Assembly (NCBI GenBank): GCA_903845935.1
Contig: CAIMZI010000131.1
Span: 1-64,000, forward strand
Reading direction: 5' to 3'
Origin: an uncultured beta proteobacterium
GTDB taxonomy: Bacteria > Pseudomonadota > Gammaproteobacteria > Burkholderiales > Burkholderiaceae_C
Length of the DNA stretch: 64,000 nt
In this document: positions 40,586-50,094 of the stretch, piece by piece
Numbering within the stretch: position 1 is the stretch's first letter
Layout: every line of letters begins with the position of its first letter
The notes under the pieces: generated by a model
Told to the model about the DNA's origin: nothing
The model's input: the letters and a program-made list of their open reading frames with translations, nothing else
Databases searched by the model: none
Made by a program: the position numbers and the translations under genes

Positions 40586-41587
40586 CTACTTTTTTTCGCG
40601 CCGCAAGTTGTCGGTGTAGACGGCCAGGATGATGATCAGACCGGTGAGCACCATTTGCCACTCCTGTGCCACCGACATAATGCGCAGGCCGTTGATCAGC
40701 ACGCTCATGATGAAGGCGCCGATGATGGTGCCCAGGATGGTGCCGACGCCACCGGACAGCGAGGTTCCGCCAATCACCACCGCCGCAATCGCATCGAGCT
40801 CATAGCCCTGGCCCAAAGCCGGTTGCGCCGAATTCAGGCGCGAGGCGATCAGCAGACCGGCGACACCGCAGATACCGCCACCCAGGCTGTAAATGATGAC
40901 CTTCCAACGATTCACATCCACGCCCGACAGGCGCACAGCCTCTTCGTTGCTGCCCAGGGCAAAGGTGTAGCGGCCCAAGGCCGTGCGGTTGAGGATGACG
41001 GCGCAGATGCCCGCCATGACAAACATGATCAACACGCCGTTGGGAATCTGTAGTGCCGGGACGAAGTCGCCGATCAGCGAGCCCAAGGCGATCTGGTCAA
41101 AGCCCTCGATATCGTTGAAATAAATCGGACGGGCAGAAGTGATGATCAGCGACAGGCCCTTGAGCAGCATCATCATGCCCAGCGTGGCGATAAAGGGTGG
41201 CACCTTCAGGCGCGTGATTGTCAGCCCAGAAACGCAACCGGTCAGCGCGCCCACGACCACCGCACCCAGCACGCCCAGCGGCAGGGGCCAGTGCCAATTG
41301 ACCAGGAACACGCCACCCATCACGGCGCAAAAAGTCATCAGCACCCCTACCGACAAATCGATGCCCGAGGTGATGATGATGAAGGTGCTGGCAATGGCCA
41401 GCACGCCGATCACCGTGGTGGATTGCAGGATGCCGATGATGTTGTCCTGCGTCATGAAGGCTTCCGGCTTGAGCGCCGTGAAGATCAAAATCAGCGCAAT
41501 CAGGCTGGCAAAGGCCAAGAGCTTTTGCTTGGCCTGGCCGCCGGAGAGACGCGCCCACAAGCCTTTTTTTTCTGTATCTTGCGACAT
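40586..41587 (-). CDS. Sugar ABC transporter permease (RbsC-like)
   Basis: 333 aa; FIIITSGIDLSVGVLMTFCAVMGG and YELDAIAAVVIGGTSLSGGVGTILGTIIGAFIM. Confidence 0.95.
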   Translation of the reverse strand: MSQDTEKKGLWARLSGGQAKQKLLAFASLIALILIFTALKPEAFMTQDNIIGILQSTTVIGVLAIASTFIIITSGIDLSVGVLMTFCAVMGGVFLVNWHWPLPLGVLGAVVVGALTGCVSGLTITRLKVPPFIATLGMMMLLKGLSLIITSARPIYFNDIEGFDQIALGSLIGDFVPALQIPNGVLIMFVMAGICAVILNRTALGRYTFALGSNEEAVRLSGVDVNRWKVIIYSLGGGICGVAGLLIASRLNSAQPALGQGYELDAIAAVVIGGTSLSGGVGTILGTIIGAFIMSVLINGLRIMSVAQEWQMVLTGLIIILAVYTDNLRREKK

Positions 41588-41609
41588 GGTTTTTTGCTTT
41601 GTGATTGCG

Positions 41610-43124
41610 TCAGTGAAGTGGAATGGCCTGGACTTCGCGCCGGGTGGCCAGGGCCATCAGGCTTTCCTGCGTGGCGTCCAGCGCGGACACATTGCCGGTG
41701 ATGCGGCCCTCGCACATCACCAGAATGCGGTGGCTCAGGTGCAGCACCTCGGGCAACTCGCTGGAAATCACGATGATGGCCTTGCCCGCAGCGGCCAGGT
41801 CGTTCACCAGCTTGTAGATTTCGCTCTTGGCACCGACGTCGATGCCGCGCGTGGGTTCGTCAAAAATCAGCACCTCGCAGTCCTGGACCAGCCACTTGGC
41901 AATCACCACCTTCTGCTGGTTGCCGCCCGACAGCAGGCGCGCCACCTGGGTGAGCGAGGGCGTCTTGATGCGCAGCTTGTCCACCATCTCCTGGCCAATC
42001 GCGTGGATGGCCGACTGGTTTAAAAACACGCCCCACTTCAGCCAGCGGCGCAGGCTGGGCAGGGTGATGTTGGACTCCACATCCATGCCTGTTGCCAGCC
42101 CGAAATGCTTGCGGTCCTCCGACAAATAGCCGATGCCGGCCTGCACCGCATCGCGCGGGGTCTTGAGCGTCAGCAACTGGCCGCGCACCCGCACCTCACC
42201 GGAGTCAATCGCATCGGCGCCAAAAACGGCGCGCGCCACCTCGGTGCGCCCGGCCCCCATCAGCCCGGCAAAACCGAGGATTTCGCCGCGCCGCAGGGTA
42301 AAGCTCACATCGCGTATGGCACGACCCCGATTCAAGCCACGCACGTCCAGCAGCACCTCGTTGGCAGACGTATTGGGTATGCTTTTTTCATTGCTTTCGA
42401 GCGTGCGCCCCACCATCATGGCAATGATCTCGGCCATGGGTGTTTGCGCGGGCACGGTGTTGATATAGCGGCCGTCACGCATCACCGTAATGCGATCGGC
42501 AATGCGCTGGATCTCGTCCATCTTGTGCGAGATATAAACGATACCCACGCCCTCTTCGCGCAGCTGGCGGATGATGCGGAACAGCTCCCCGATCTCGGCA
42601 TTGTTCAGCGCGGCCGTGGGCTCGTCCATGATCAGCACACGCGATTTAAAGGACAGGGCCTTGGCAATTTCCACCATCTGCTGGCGCGCCACCGTCAGGT
42701 TGCCAATGCGGGTATCGGGCGGCATGTGCAGGTTCATGCGGTCAAACAGCGCCTGCGTGTCGCTGTTCAATTGGTCCTCATCGAGAAACAGGCCGACTTT
42801 TCCTTTGGGCTCGCGCCCCAGAAAGATGTTCTGCGCCGCCGTCAAATGCGGCATCAGATACAGCTCCTGGTGGATGATGCCAATCGCCAGCGACTGGGCA
42901 TGGGCCGGGCTGGCGATTTCCACCGGCACGCCGTCCAACAGCATCTCGCCCTCATCCCTTGTGTAGACCCCGGCCAGAATTTTCATCAAGGTCGATTTGC
43001 CGGCGCCGTTTTCACCCATCAGCGCATGCACCTCACCAGCCTGCAGGTCAAACTGCACCTTCTGCAAGGCCTTCACGCCGGGGAAGGACTTGCTCAGGTT
43101 CTTGACGGCAATAAGCGCGGTCAC
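41610..43124 (-). CDS. Sugar ABC transporter ATP-binding protein (RbsA-like, two ABC cassettes)
   Basis: GTG start inferred at [20 protein letters not shown]; Walker [15 protein letters not shown]; second signature [16 protein letters not shown]. Confidence 0.94.
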   Translation of the reverse strand: MTALIAVKNLSKSFPGVKALQKVQFDLQAGEVHALMGENGAGKSTLMKILAGVYTRDEGEMLLDGVPVEIASPAHAQSLAIGIIHQELYLMPHLTAAQNIFLGREPKGKVGLFLDEDQLNSDTQALFDRMNLHMPPDTRIGNLTVARQQMVEIAKALSFKSRVLIMDEPTAALNNAEIGELFRIIRQLREEGVGIVYISHKMDEIQRIADRITVMRDGRYINTVPAQTPMAEIIAMMVGRTLESNEKSIPNTSANEVLLDVRGLNRGRAIRDVSFTLRRGEILGFAGLMGAGRTEVARAVFGADAIDSGEVRVRGQLLTLKTPRDAVQAGIGYLSEDRKHFGLATGMDVESNITLPSLRRWLKWGVFLNQSAIHAIGQEMVDKLRIKTPSLTQVARLLSGGNQQKVVIAKWLVQDCEVLIFDEPTRGIDVGAKSEIYKLVNDLAAAGKAIIVISSELPEVLHLSHRILVMCEGRITGNVSALDATQESLMALATRREVQAIPLH

Positions 43125-43153
43125 TATGGGTCTGTGGCTATATAGACTGGACT

Positions 43154-43915
43154 TTAAATGGTGACGCCGCCGTCGACCAAGAGCGCCTGCCCCGTGACAA
43201 ACTGCGACTCGTCGCTGGCCAAGTAAATCACCAGCGGCGTGATGTCGTCCACCGTAGCGAGGCGGCCCACCGGCTGGCGCGCAATAAAGTCCTTCTCGGC
43301 CTGCACCGGATCGGCAGCGCTGGCAATGCGACCGCGCAAGCTCGGCGTATCCACCGTGCCGGGGCATAGCGCATTGCAGCGAAGACCTTGCTTGACGTAA
43401 TCCGCCGCAATCGACTTGGTCAGCCCGATCACGGCCGCCTTGGTGGCACCATAGGCGCAGCGGTTGACGAAGCCCTTGATGCTGGACGCCATGGAGGCCA
43501 TGTTGATGATGGAGACGCTGCCGCCATTTGATTGGGCGTGTTCCAGCATGCCGGGCAAAAAGGCCTGGCACATGCGGTACATGCTTTTCACATTGATGTC
43601 AAAACTGCGATCCCAGTCGTCCTCGGAACAGTCCAGCACCGTGCCATGGGCGACGATACCGGCGCAGTTGAAAAGCACATCCAGCGCCGGGCTGCGTGCA
43701 GCCAGCAAACGCACCGCCGTGGCATCGCGCACATCGAGCAGCTCGGTCTGGATAGCAGCAGCTTCCTGGGCCAGACTGGCCAGCCCAGAGGCGTCAATGT
43801 CGGTAGCAATCACCTTGGCGCCCTCGGCAGCGCAGGCCAGGGCACAAGCTCTACCCATGCCCTGTGCGGCCGCCGTAATCAACACTGTTTTACCTTGCAA
43901 TCGACCTTGACGCAT
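43154..43915 (-). CDS. SDR-family dehydrogenase (candidate 2-keto-3-deoxy-L-fuconate dehydrogenase)
   Basis: 253 aa; [59 protein letters not shown]. Confidence 0.88.
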   Translation of the reverse strand: MRQGRLQGKTVLITAAAQGMGRACALACAAEGAKVIATDIDASGLASLAQEAAAIQTELLDVRDATAVRLLAARSPALDVLFNCAGIVAHGTVLDCSEDDWDRSFDINVKSMYRMCQAFLPGMLEHAQSNGGSVSIINMASMASSIKGFVNRCAYGATKAAVIGLTKSIAADYVKQGLRCNALCPGTVDTPSLRGRIASAADPVQAEKDFIARQPVGRLATVDDITPLVIYLASDESQFVTGQALLVDGGVTI

Positions 43916-43936
43916 GCGCTAGACTCCGGTTAAATA

Positions 43937-43969
43937 ATTCATTTATGAATACTTGATTCATATATGAAG
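43937..43969. promoter_or_regulatory. Tandem palindromes, candidate operator for adjacent IclR regulator
   Basis: ATTCATTTATGAAT (43937-43950) and ATTCATATATGAAG (43956-43969), inner TTCATATATGAA is a perfect palindrome; lies just upstream of the SDR gene and between it and iclR-family gene. Confidence 0.6.
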
Positions 43970-44067
43970 CCGAATCATAGCGAGGCGAACACCGGAAAAA
44001 GCCTAGCGTTTTCCCTGAGAACACCATTTAGCACATTCAAAAAGACCGCTACAAGTCCAATTAACCC

Positions 44068-44886
44068 ATGCCCTCCAAACTCAAAAAAAAGACCCCGTCC
44101 ACGCTCTCTGAGAGTGCTGTACTGTCCGGCCCAGATGAACGCTACCGTGCACCCGCACTCGACAAGGGTCTGGACATTCTGGAACTGCTGGCGCAGCAGC
44201 CGCAGGGTCTGACCCGCGCCGAGATCGTCAAGGAAATGGACCGCAGCGCCAGCGAGATTTACCGCATGTTGGAGCGCCTGGTGGCGCGCCAGTACGTCAC
44301 CCGTTCGCTGTCTGGCGACCGCTACGCACTCAGCTTAAAGTTATTTGCATTGGCCAACATCCATCCGCCGCTGAACCGGCTCATCAACCAAGCCCTGCCG
44401 GTCATGGACGCCTTTGCGCGCCAGGCCGAACAAAGCTGCCATCTGGGTGTCTACGACCGGGGCAATGTGCTGATTACGTCCCAGATCAACAGCCCGCGCG
44501 GCTGGAGCTTTTCGCTGCATCGGGGGGCCCGCGTGGGTCTGCTGGACACCGCATCCGGCCATGTGCTGCTGGCCTTCAGCGGGGCGGACGATGCAGCCCG
44601 CATGCGCGCCGAACATACCGCGCTAGATGGCGAAGTGCCGATTACCGAGGCCAAGCTGCGAACCACCTTGACCCACATACGCGCCAAAGGGTATCTGGAG
44701 CGCGACAGCCAGCAGTCCTTTGGCGTGGTGGATATCTCGTTCCCCATCCTGGGGCCGGATCAGGTGGCGATGGCCGCCCTCACCTGCCCCTATATTCGGC
44801 GTATCGACTCCCACGTGGGGCCGGGCTTGCAGGCGGCGCGCGAATTGCTGAGGCAGGCAGCGCAGACCCTGTCATTAACGCAGTGA
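44068..44886 (+). CDS. IclR-family transcriptional regulator
   Basis: 272 aa; ALDKGLDILELLAQQPQGLTRAEIVKEMDRSASEIYRMLERLVARQYV HTH and IclR effector-binding domain. Confidence 0.94.
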   Translation: MPSKLKKKTPSTLSESAVLSGPDERYRAPALDKGLDILELLAQQPQGLTRAEIVKEMDRSASEIYRMLERLVARQYVTRSLSGDRYALSLKLFALANIHPPLNRLINQALPVMDAFARQAEQSCHLGVYDRGNVLITSQINSPRGWSFSLHRGARVGLLDTASGHVLLAFSGADDAARMRAEHTALDGEVPITEAKLRTTLTHIRAKGYLERDSQQSFGVVDISFPILGPDQVAMAALTCPYIRRIDSHVGPGLQAARELLRQAAQTLSLTQ

Positions 44887-44899
44887 GAAGCTTGGAGGC

Positions 44900-45871
44900 C
44901 TAAGTCTTGACCTTTTCCAACACACCGCGGATGGCCGCAGCGAATTCGCGCGGCATGAACTTGGCCACGTAGGCGTCGGCGCCCACGCTCTTGACCAAAT
45001 TCTCATTGGTGCTGCCGGTGAGCGAGCTGTGGATGACCACCGGGATGCCGTCAAAGCGCCGGTCGGCCTTGATGTTGCGGGTCAGCGTGAAGCCGTCCAT
45101 CTCGGGCATTTCCACATCGGTCAGCACCAGCGCAATCCTGTCCTTGACGTGTTTACCCTGTGCCTTGGTCTCTGCGGCAATCTCACGCAGCTTGTCCCAG
45201 GCCTCCTTGCCGGATTTGGTCATGATGTAGGGTACGCCCATGGCCTTGAGGCCCAACTCAATCACGGATCGGGCCACCGCCGAATCGTCGGCCACCAGCA
45301 AACAGGTTCCTTCCGGCAGGATGACCTCAGGGCCCACCGCCTCGCGGTTGATTTCCTGCACCGTGCTGGGCATGACATTCTTGAGTATCTGCTCCACATC
45401 CAACACCTGGGCCAGGCGCGTGTCGGCGCGGGCACCGTCCAGGCGGGCGATGCTGGTGATCAAGGTGCCGGCCTGGCTGGCGTCTGCGGGTAAGACCTGG
45501 TTCCATTCCAGGCGCACTATTTCATTGACCTCTTCCACCGCAAACGCCTGCACGGTGCGCCCAAACTCGGTCACCATCAGGATGGTGCGGCCCTTGCTGG
45601 GATTGCAGCCGACCACGGCGGGCAGGTCGATCACCGGAATAATCTGGCCACGAATATTAGCCACGCCCAACAGGTGCTCATGGGATTGGGCCAGTTCGGT
45701 GATGTGCGGCATCACCAGCACCTCGCGCACCTTGAACACATTGATGCCAAACAGCTCGCGGTGACCGGTGTTTTTGGACTCCCCCAAACGGAATAGCAGC
45801 AGCTCAAACTGGTTGCTGCCTGCGAGCCTGCTCCGCTCCTCAATTTCCTGTTCGGCCGTTTTTGTTGCCAT
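44900..45871 (-). CDS. cheV: Chemotaxis protein CheV (CheW-REC)
   Basis: 323 aa; CheW-like FGINVFKVREVLVMPHITELAQSHEHLLGVANIRGQIIPVIDL plus REC with LVLTDVEMPEMDGF. Confidence 0.93.
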   Translation of the reverse strand: MATKTAEQEIEERSRLAGSNQFELLLFRLGESKNTGHRELFGINVFKVREVLVMPHITELAQSHEHLLGVANIRGQIIPVIDLPAVVGCNPSKGRTILMVTEFGRTVQAFAVEEVNEIVRLEWNQVLPADASQAGTLITSIARLDGARADTRLAQVLDVEQILKNVMPSTVQEINREAVGPEVILPEGTCLLVADDSAVARSVIELGLKAMGVPYIMTKSGKEAWDKLREIAAETKAQGKHVKDRIALVLTDVEMPEMDGFTLTRNIKADRRFDGIPVVIHSSLTGSTNENLVKSVGADAYVAKFMPREFAAAIRGVLEKVKT

Positions 45872-45928
45872 GGAGACTCCTCGAATACCTTGTTTATGTC
45901 ACCCAGCATAGCGCAGCTGGAGCCGAAC

Positions 45929-46504
45929 TTAACGCATATGCTTGAACATCTTGGCGTTAAAGCGCTCCGGGATGCTGACCCTGCGCGGACCCGGGTGCAG
46001 CTCAAACGCCTCCCCGGCCTGCACGCTACCCACTTGGTCGACCGAGAGGTAAAAGCCGCAATAGCCGCTTTGCGCCATGGCCTTGACCGCCTGGTTGAAG
46101 CCCATGGCGGCGTTGAACTTGAAGCAAGGTTCACGCGGCTGCGCCACGCGCAGCGTGCAATTGGCAAACGCCAACACATCACCGACCCAAACATCGGTTT
46201 CCAGCAAACCGGAGAGCGTCAGATTTTCACCCATGGCTCCCCAGGGCAGCTGCTCGTCGATGCCGGCCACACCGGCCTGTGCGCGCTGCGCAAGCCAGAA
46301 GCCGTAATGCTCCGACGGGTAGGCATAGACGGCTTTTTCCAGTCCGCCATGCACGCTGAGGTCCACCTGCTCGTCGCCCTCCAGCCCCAGCGGCCGCACC
46401 GCCACCGGGCCGCTCACCTCGGTCTTGCGAATGGCCGTCATCACGGCGCGGCCACCGATCAGCACCTTGCGCGCCTGCCCCAGCTGAACGCCGACAAGCT
46501 GCAT
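45929..46504 (-). CDS. MOSC-domain protein (YiiM-like)
   Basis: Start placed at MQLVGVQLGQARKVLIGGRAVMTAIRKTEVSGPV; YPSEHYGFW, PWGAMGENLTLSGLLE. Confidence 0.9.
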   Translation of the reverse strand: MQLVGVQLGQARKVLIGGRAVMTAIRKTEVSGPVAVRPLGLEGDEQVDLSVHGGLEKAVYAYPSEHYGFWLAQRAQAGVAGIDEQLPWGAMGENLTLSGLLETDVWVGDVLAFANCTLRVAQPREPCFKFNAAMGFNQAVKAMAQSGYCGFYLSVDQVGSVQAGEAFELHPGPRRVSIPERFNAKMFKHMR

Positions 46505-46518
46505 GCTGCGGCCCTGCG

Positions 46519-47595
46519 TCACAGTGGCTGCTGCGTGAGCAGCCCAGGGCGATTGGAATAGCGCACGCGAGCATCCTGCACTTCGACCTGCACTGTGGCC
46601 AGGCGCTGGCCGTAGACGTTTTCCCGCAGCCAATCGCATTCGGCAGTGCGTTCGACATCGCTGCCGAGGCGGGTTTGCCACACGCGTTGCTCGGCATTCC
46701 AGCGGTAGCCGCGGGCCTTGAGCTTGTCCTTGGCCTCAAACGGAGCGTTGCTCGCCTGCAGCAGGTAGCTGGGCCGCCTGCCCGCCTGCAACAGCTCGGC
46801 CAGGCCGGTATGGCTGGCGTTCGGTAACTTCTGCGCCAACACCGCCAGCAGCGCGTGGCAGTCCATTTCGGCCCGGTGTGCATCGTAAAACCAGCCCTTG
46901 GCCTGCGCCAGACTCTCCAGTTTGGCGGAGCCCAAGCCCTGCGCCTTCCAGGCTATATCCGCAAAGGAACAAGCCCAATTCAGCTCGGCAAACTGCGCGA
47001 AACGTTGTTCGACAAAGGGTCGGTCAAAGCCGGCATTGTGGGCAATGACCAGATCCACGCCAATGAGCAGCTCCGCCACGCGCGACGCGTCCAGCGTCTG
47101 ACCCTTGACGTCGGCATCTCGGATGCCAGTCAGCGCCACCACCTCGGGCGGGATCGTACGGCCCGGATCTTCCAGCCCGTCGTAGACCTGCACCTCACCT
47201 ACCGGCAGGCCGCTGGCATTGTCGATATCCACGCGCAGCAGGGCCAACTCAATAATCTTTTCTTTGCCTTGGTCCAGACCGGTGGTCTCGGTGTCGAGCA
47301 CTACCACGCGGGTGACCGCGCCCGATGGCAGACCCGGCCATTGCAAAAGAGGTTTGAGTCGGCGCAGCACGCGAAAGTCCCCCTGTGCCTCCAGTTGCTG
47401 GGCCATGGCCTCCAAAATAATGGCGTCTGGCGCCACGCCAACAGGCAGTGTCGCGCGTTTGGCGCGCCTGGGTTTGTCTGCGGCAACTGCCGGCATTTCG
47501 GGAAACAGGTCGAGTGCGACGTGTGGCGTTTTCAATGAAACCTCTTCGGCTGGGCGCCAGCAAATGAAGCCTGCATTATTGCCTCTATCATCCAC
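46519..47595 (-). CDS. DnaQ-like 3'-5' exonuclease
   Basis: 358 aa; VVVLDTETTGLDQGKEKIIELALL, LVIAHNAGFDRPF, HRAEMDCHALL; true start may be internal. Confidence 0.9.
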   Translation of the reverse strand: MDDRGNNAGFICWRPAEEVSLKTPHVALDLFPEMPAVAADKPRRAKRATLPVGVAPDAIILEAMAQQLEAQGDFRVLRRLKPLLQWPGLPSGAVTRVVVLDTETTGLDQGKEKIIELALLRVDIDNASGLPVGEVQVYDGLEDPGRTIPPEVVALTGIRDADVKGQTLDASRVAELLIGVDLVIAHNAGFDRPFVEQRFAQFAELNWACSFADIAWKAQGLGSAKLESLAQAKGWFYDAHRAEMDCHALLAVLAQKLPNASHTGLAELLQAGRRPSYLLQASNAPFEAKDKLKARGYRWNAEQRVWQTRLGSDVERTAECDWLRENVYGQRLATVQVEVQDARVRYSNRPGLLTQQPL

Positions 47596-47622
47596 TGCAA
47601 AACAAACTCCACAGTCTCAGGA

Positions 47623-48537
47623 ATGCCCATGCCATCCGCCGCCGCCAAAGCCCCCATCCGCCCGCTCAAGGGTGTACGCATTCTCAGCCTGGCGCTGAAC
47701 CTGCCCGGCCCTGCCGCCCTGATGCGCTGCCAGGCCATGGGCGCCACCTGCATCAAGCTGGAGCCAATGGCCCATCCCGCGGCAGCCCCGGGCTCGTCCA
47801 GCGACCCGATGGCGATTTATGCCCGTTTGGCCTACGACCGCATGCACCAAGGCATGAAAATCCTCACGGCCGATCTGAAGGCCGATGCCGGGCGCAAGTT
47901 GCTGCAGCGTGAACTGAGCAAGGCCGATGTGCTGATCACCTCGTTTCGCCCCTCGGCCCTGGAAAAATTGGGCCTGGGCTGGAAGGCCTTGCACAAGGCC
48001 TATCCGCAGCTGTCCATGGTCGCCATCTTTGGCGCAGCAGGAGCCCGGGCCGAAGAACCCGGCCACGACCTGACCTATATGGCGGAAAACGATTTGGTAA
48101 CCGGCCTGGACCTACCCGCCAGCCTGTATGCCGACATGGGCGGCTCGCTGATGGTGAGCGAGGCCGTGCTGCAGACACGTTTGCAGCAGTTGCAAAAGGG
48201 CAAGAGCGTGCGCCTGGAAGTGTCCTTGTCGGACGCCGCAGCCTATCTGGGCCTGCCCCGTGCGTGGGGACTGACCGCGCCGCAAGCCGCCGTGGGTGGA
48301 GGACACGCCGGTTACCGCGTCTATGCCTGCAAGGACGGTCGCGTGGCGATGGCCGCGCTGGAGCCGCATTTTGCAGCGCCACTGGCCGACGCGGCCGGGC
48401 TGGCGGACTCCAGCGTCCAAACCCTGTTCACAGCCGCAGCACACACCACGATTGCCGCATTTCTGGCGGGCAAGACGCGCAAGCAACTCAATGCGCTGGC
48501 CGTGGCCCGGGACATTCCGCTGCACACCCTGAAATAA
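47623..48537 (+). CDS. CaiB/BaiF-type CoA transferase
   Basis: 304 aa; GVRILSLALNLPGPAALMRCQAMGATCIKLEP, ADVLITSFRPSALEKLGLGWKAL. Confidence 0.88.
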   Translation: MPMPSAAAKAPIRPLKGVRILSLALNLPGPAALMRCQAMGATCIKLEPMAHPAAAPGSSSDPMAIYARLAYDRMHQGMKILTADLKADAGRKLLQRELSKADVLITSFRPSALEKLGLGWKALHKAYPQLSMVAIFGAAGARAEEPGHDLTYMAENDLVTGLDLPASLYADMGGSLMVSEAVLQTRLQQLQKGKSVRLEVSLSDAAAYLGLPRAWGLTAPQAAVGGGHAGYRVYACKDGRVAMAALEPHFAAPLADAAGLADSSVQTLFTAAAHTTIAAFLAGKTRKQLNALAVARDIPLHTLK

Positions 48538-48567
48538 AATCGCGTGACCAAACGCACGACAAACTGC

Positions 48568-49293
48568 ATGCCACACACTACTGAAATCGAACCCGGCCTG
48601 GTCCTCCAGGGCTTCACCCCTCCGCTGCGCCTGAAAGATTTCAAGCTCATCGCCTTTGACATGGACTCCACGCTGATCAACATCGAGTGCGTGGATGAAA
48701 TCGCCGACGCTGCCGGACGCAAGGCCGAGGTGGCTGCCATCACCGAGGCCGCCATGCGCGGCGAGATTGCCGACTACAAGCAAAGCCTGCGCCAGCGCGT
48801 GGCCCTGCTCAAGGGCGTGACCGTGGCGCATTTGGAAGAGGTCTACACGCGGCGTCTGCAGCTCAATCCGGGTGCCGCCGAACTGGTGGCTGCTGCCAAG
48901 GCGGCAGGCCTCAAGGTGCTGCTGGTGTCCGGCGGTTTCACCTTTTTTACCGACCGCATCCGTGAACGCCTGGGCATAGACTTTGCCCGCTCCAATGTGC
49001 TGGAAGTGGAAAGCGGGCCTTCCTGTGGCGTCCTGACCGGACGCATGGTGGACCAGCCCTGGGGCGATATTTGTGACGGTGCCGAGAAGCGCCGCACCCT
49101 GCTGGAAGTGACGACGCTCTTGGGCTTTGAGCCGGCACAAACCATCGCCATGGGCGACGGCGCCAATGACCTGCCGATGATGGGTGTGGCCGGCCTGTCG
49201 GTGGCCTACCACGCCAAACCAGCGGTCCGTGCGCAGGCCCATGTAGCAATCAACAGCGGCGGCCTGGACCGGCTGCTGACAGTGCTTCGCTGA
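48568..49293 (+). CDS. serB: Phosphoserine phosphatase
   Basis: HAD motif LIAFDMDSTLINIECVDEIADAAG, LLVSGGFTFFTDRI, AMGDGANDLPMMGVAGLSVAYHAKP. Confidence 0.94.
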   Translation: MPHTTEIEPGLVLQGFTPPLRLKDFKLIAFDMDSTLINIECVDEIADAAGRKAEVAAITEAAMRGEIADYKQSLRQRVALLKGVTVAHLEEVYTRRLQLNPGAAELVAAAKAAGLKVLLVSGGFTFFTDRIRERLGIDFARSNVLEVESGPSCGVLTGRMVDQPWGDICDGAEKRRTLLEVTTLLGFEPAQTIAMGDGANDLPMMGVAGLSVAYHAKPAVRAQAHVAINSGGLDRLLTVLR

Positions 49294-49295
49294 TC

Positions 49296-49368
49296 AAGCT
49301 GGCGCAGGGCAGCCCCAAGCCAGCTTAGCCCCCTGAGGGCTGCGGCTCCGGGTCTACCTGCGCAGACC
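49296..49368. repeat. Cluster of three short inverted repeats downstream of serB (terminator/REP-like)
   Basis: AAGCTGGC/GCCAGCTT (49296-49303/49319-49326), AGCCC/GGGCT (49327-49331/49337-49341), GGTCT/AGACC (49351-49355/49364-49368). Confidence 0.55.
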
Positions 49369-49444
49369 GGGACAGATCAAAGAGCCGCATGCCTCTGGCA
49401 TCGGCACGTCCAGAGAGCGACACGCAGTGCGCGAACGTGGGGGC

Positions 49445-50089
49445 TTATATTCCGGCGATCTGCCGCAGCGCCTGCTCGAATACTTCGGGCGGCTGGCCGC
49501 CGGAGATCAGGTGCTGGTCGTTCAAAATGATGGCCGGCACCGAGTTGATTCCGCTCTGTTGGTAAAAGCGTTGCTGCGCCCTCACCTCGTCGGCGAATTC
49601 GTTGCTGTCCAGAATCGCCTGCGCCCTATCCGCATCCAGTCCCACCGACGCGGCCACGCGCACCAACAAGGCGGCATCGCTGGGATTTTCGCCATCGGTG
49701 AAATAAGCGGTGAGTAGCGCTTTTTTGAGCTCGAGCTGCTTACCTTGACTTTCTGCCCAGTGCAGCAAACGGTGCGCGTTAAAGGTGTTGTAAATGCGAG
49801 CGCGCTTGTCCATGTTGAAGGTAAAACCCAGGGCCTCACCCCGCGCACGGATGTTCTCGCGGGCGGCTGCGGCCTGTTCCGGTGTGGAGCCGTATTTTTT
49901 GTGCAGGTGCTCGGTGATGTCCTCGCCCTCGGCCACCATCTGCGGGTTCAGCTCAAAGGGCTGAAAGTTCAGACTGACCTCCAAGTCACCGTCCAGCCTC
50001 TGCAGCGCGGTTTGCAGGGACTGCAGGCCGATGGCGCACCAGGGGCAGGAAACGTCGGACACAAAATCGATCTTGATATGCTTTTTCAT
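49445..50089 (-). CDS. DsbA-family FrnE-like oxidoreductase
   Basis: Start placed at MKKHIKIDFVSDVSCPWCAIGLQSL; GINSVPAIILNDQHLISGGQPPEVFEQAL. Confidence 0.93.
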   Translation of the reverse strand: MKKHIKIDFVSDVSCPWCAIGLQSLQTALQRLDGDLEVSLNFQPFELNPQMVAEGEDITEHLHKKYGSTPEQAAAARENIRARGEALGFTFNMDKRARIYNTFNAHRLLHWAESQGKQLELKKALLTAYFTDGENPSDAALLVRVAASVGLDADRAQAILDSNEFADEVRAQQRFYQQSGINSVPAIILNDQHLISGGQPPEVFEQALRQIAGI

Positions 50090-50094
50090 GGTGT

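Noticed and set aside
43125-43571. N-terminal extension of the sugar ABC ATPase ORF
   Set aside because: Reads out of frame through the SDR gene; the ABC domain begins at a GTG ([14 protein letters not shown])
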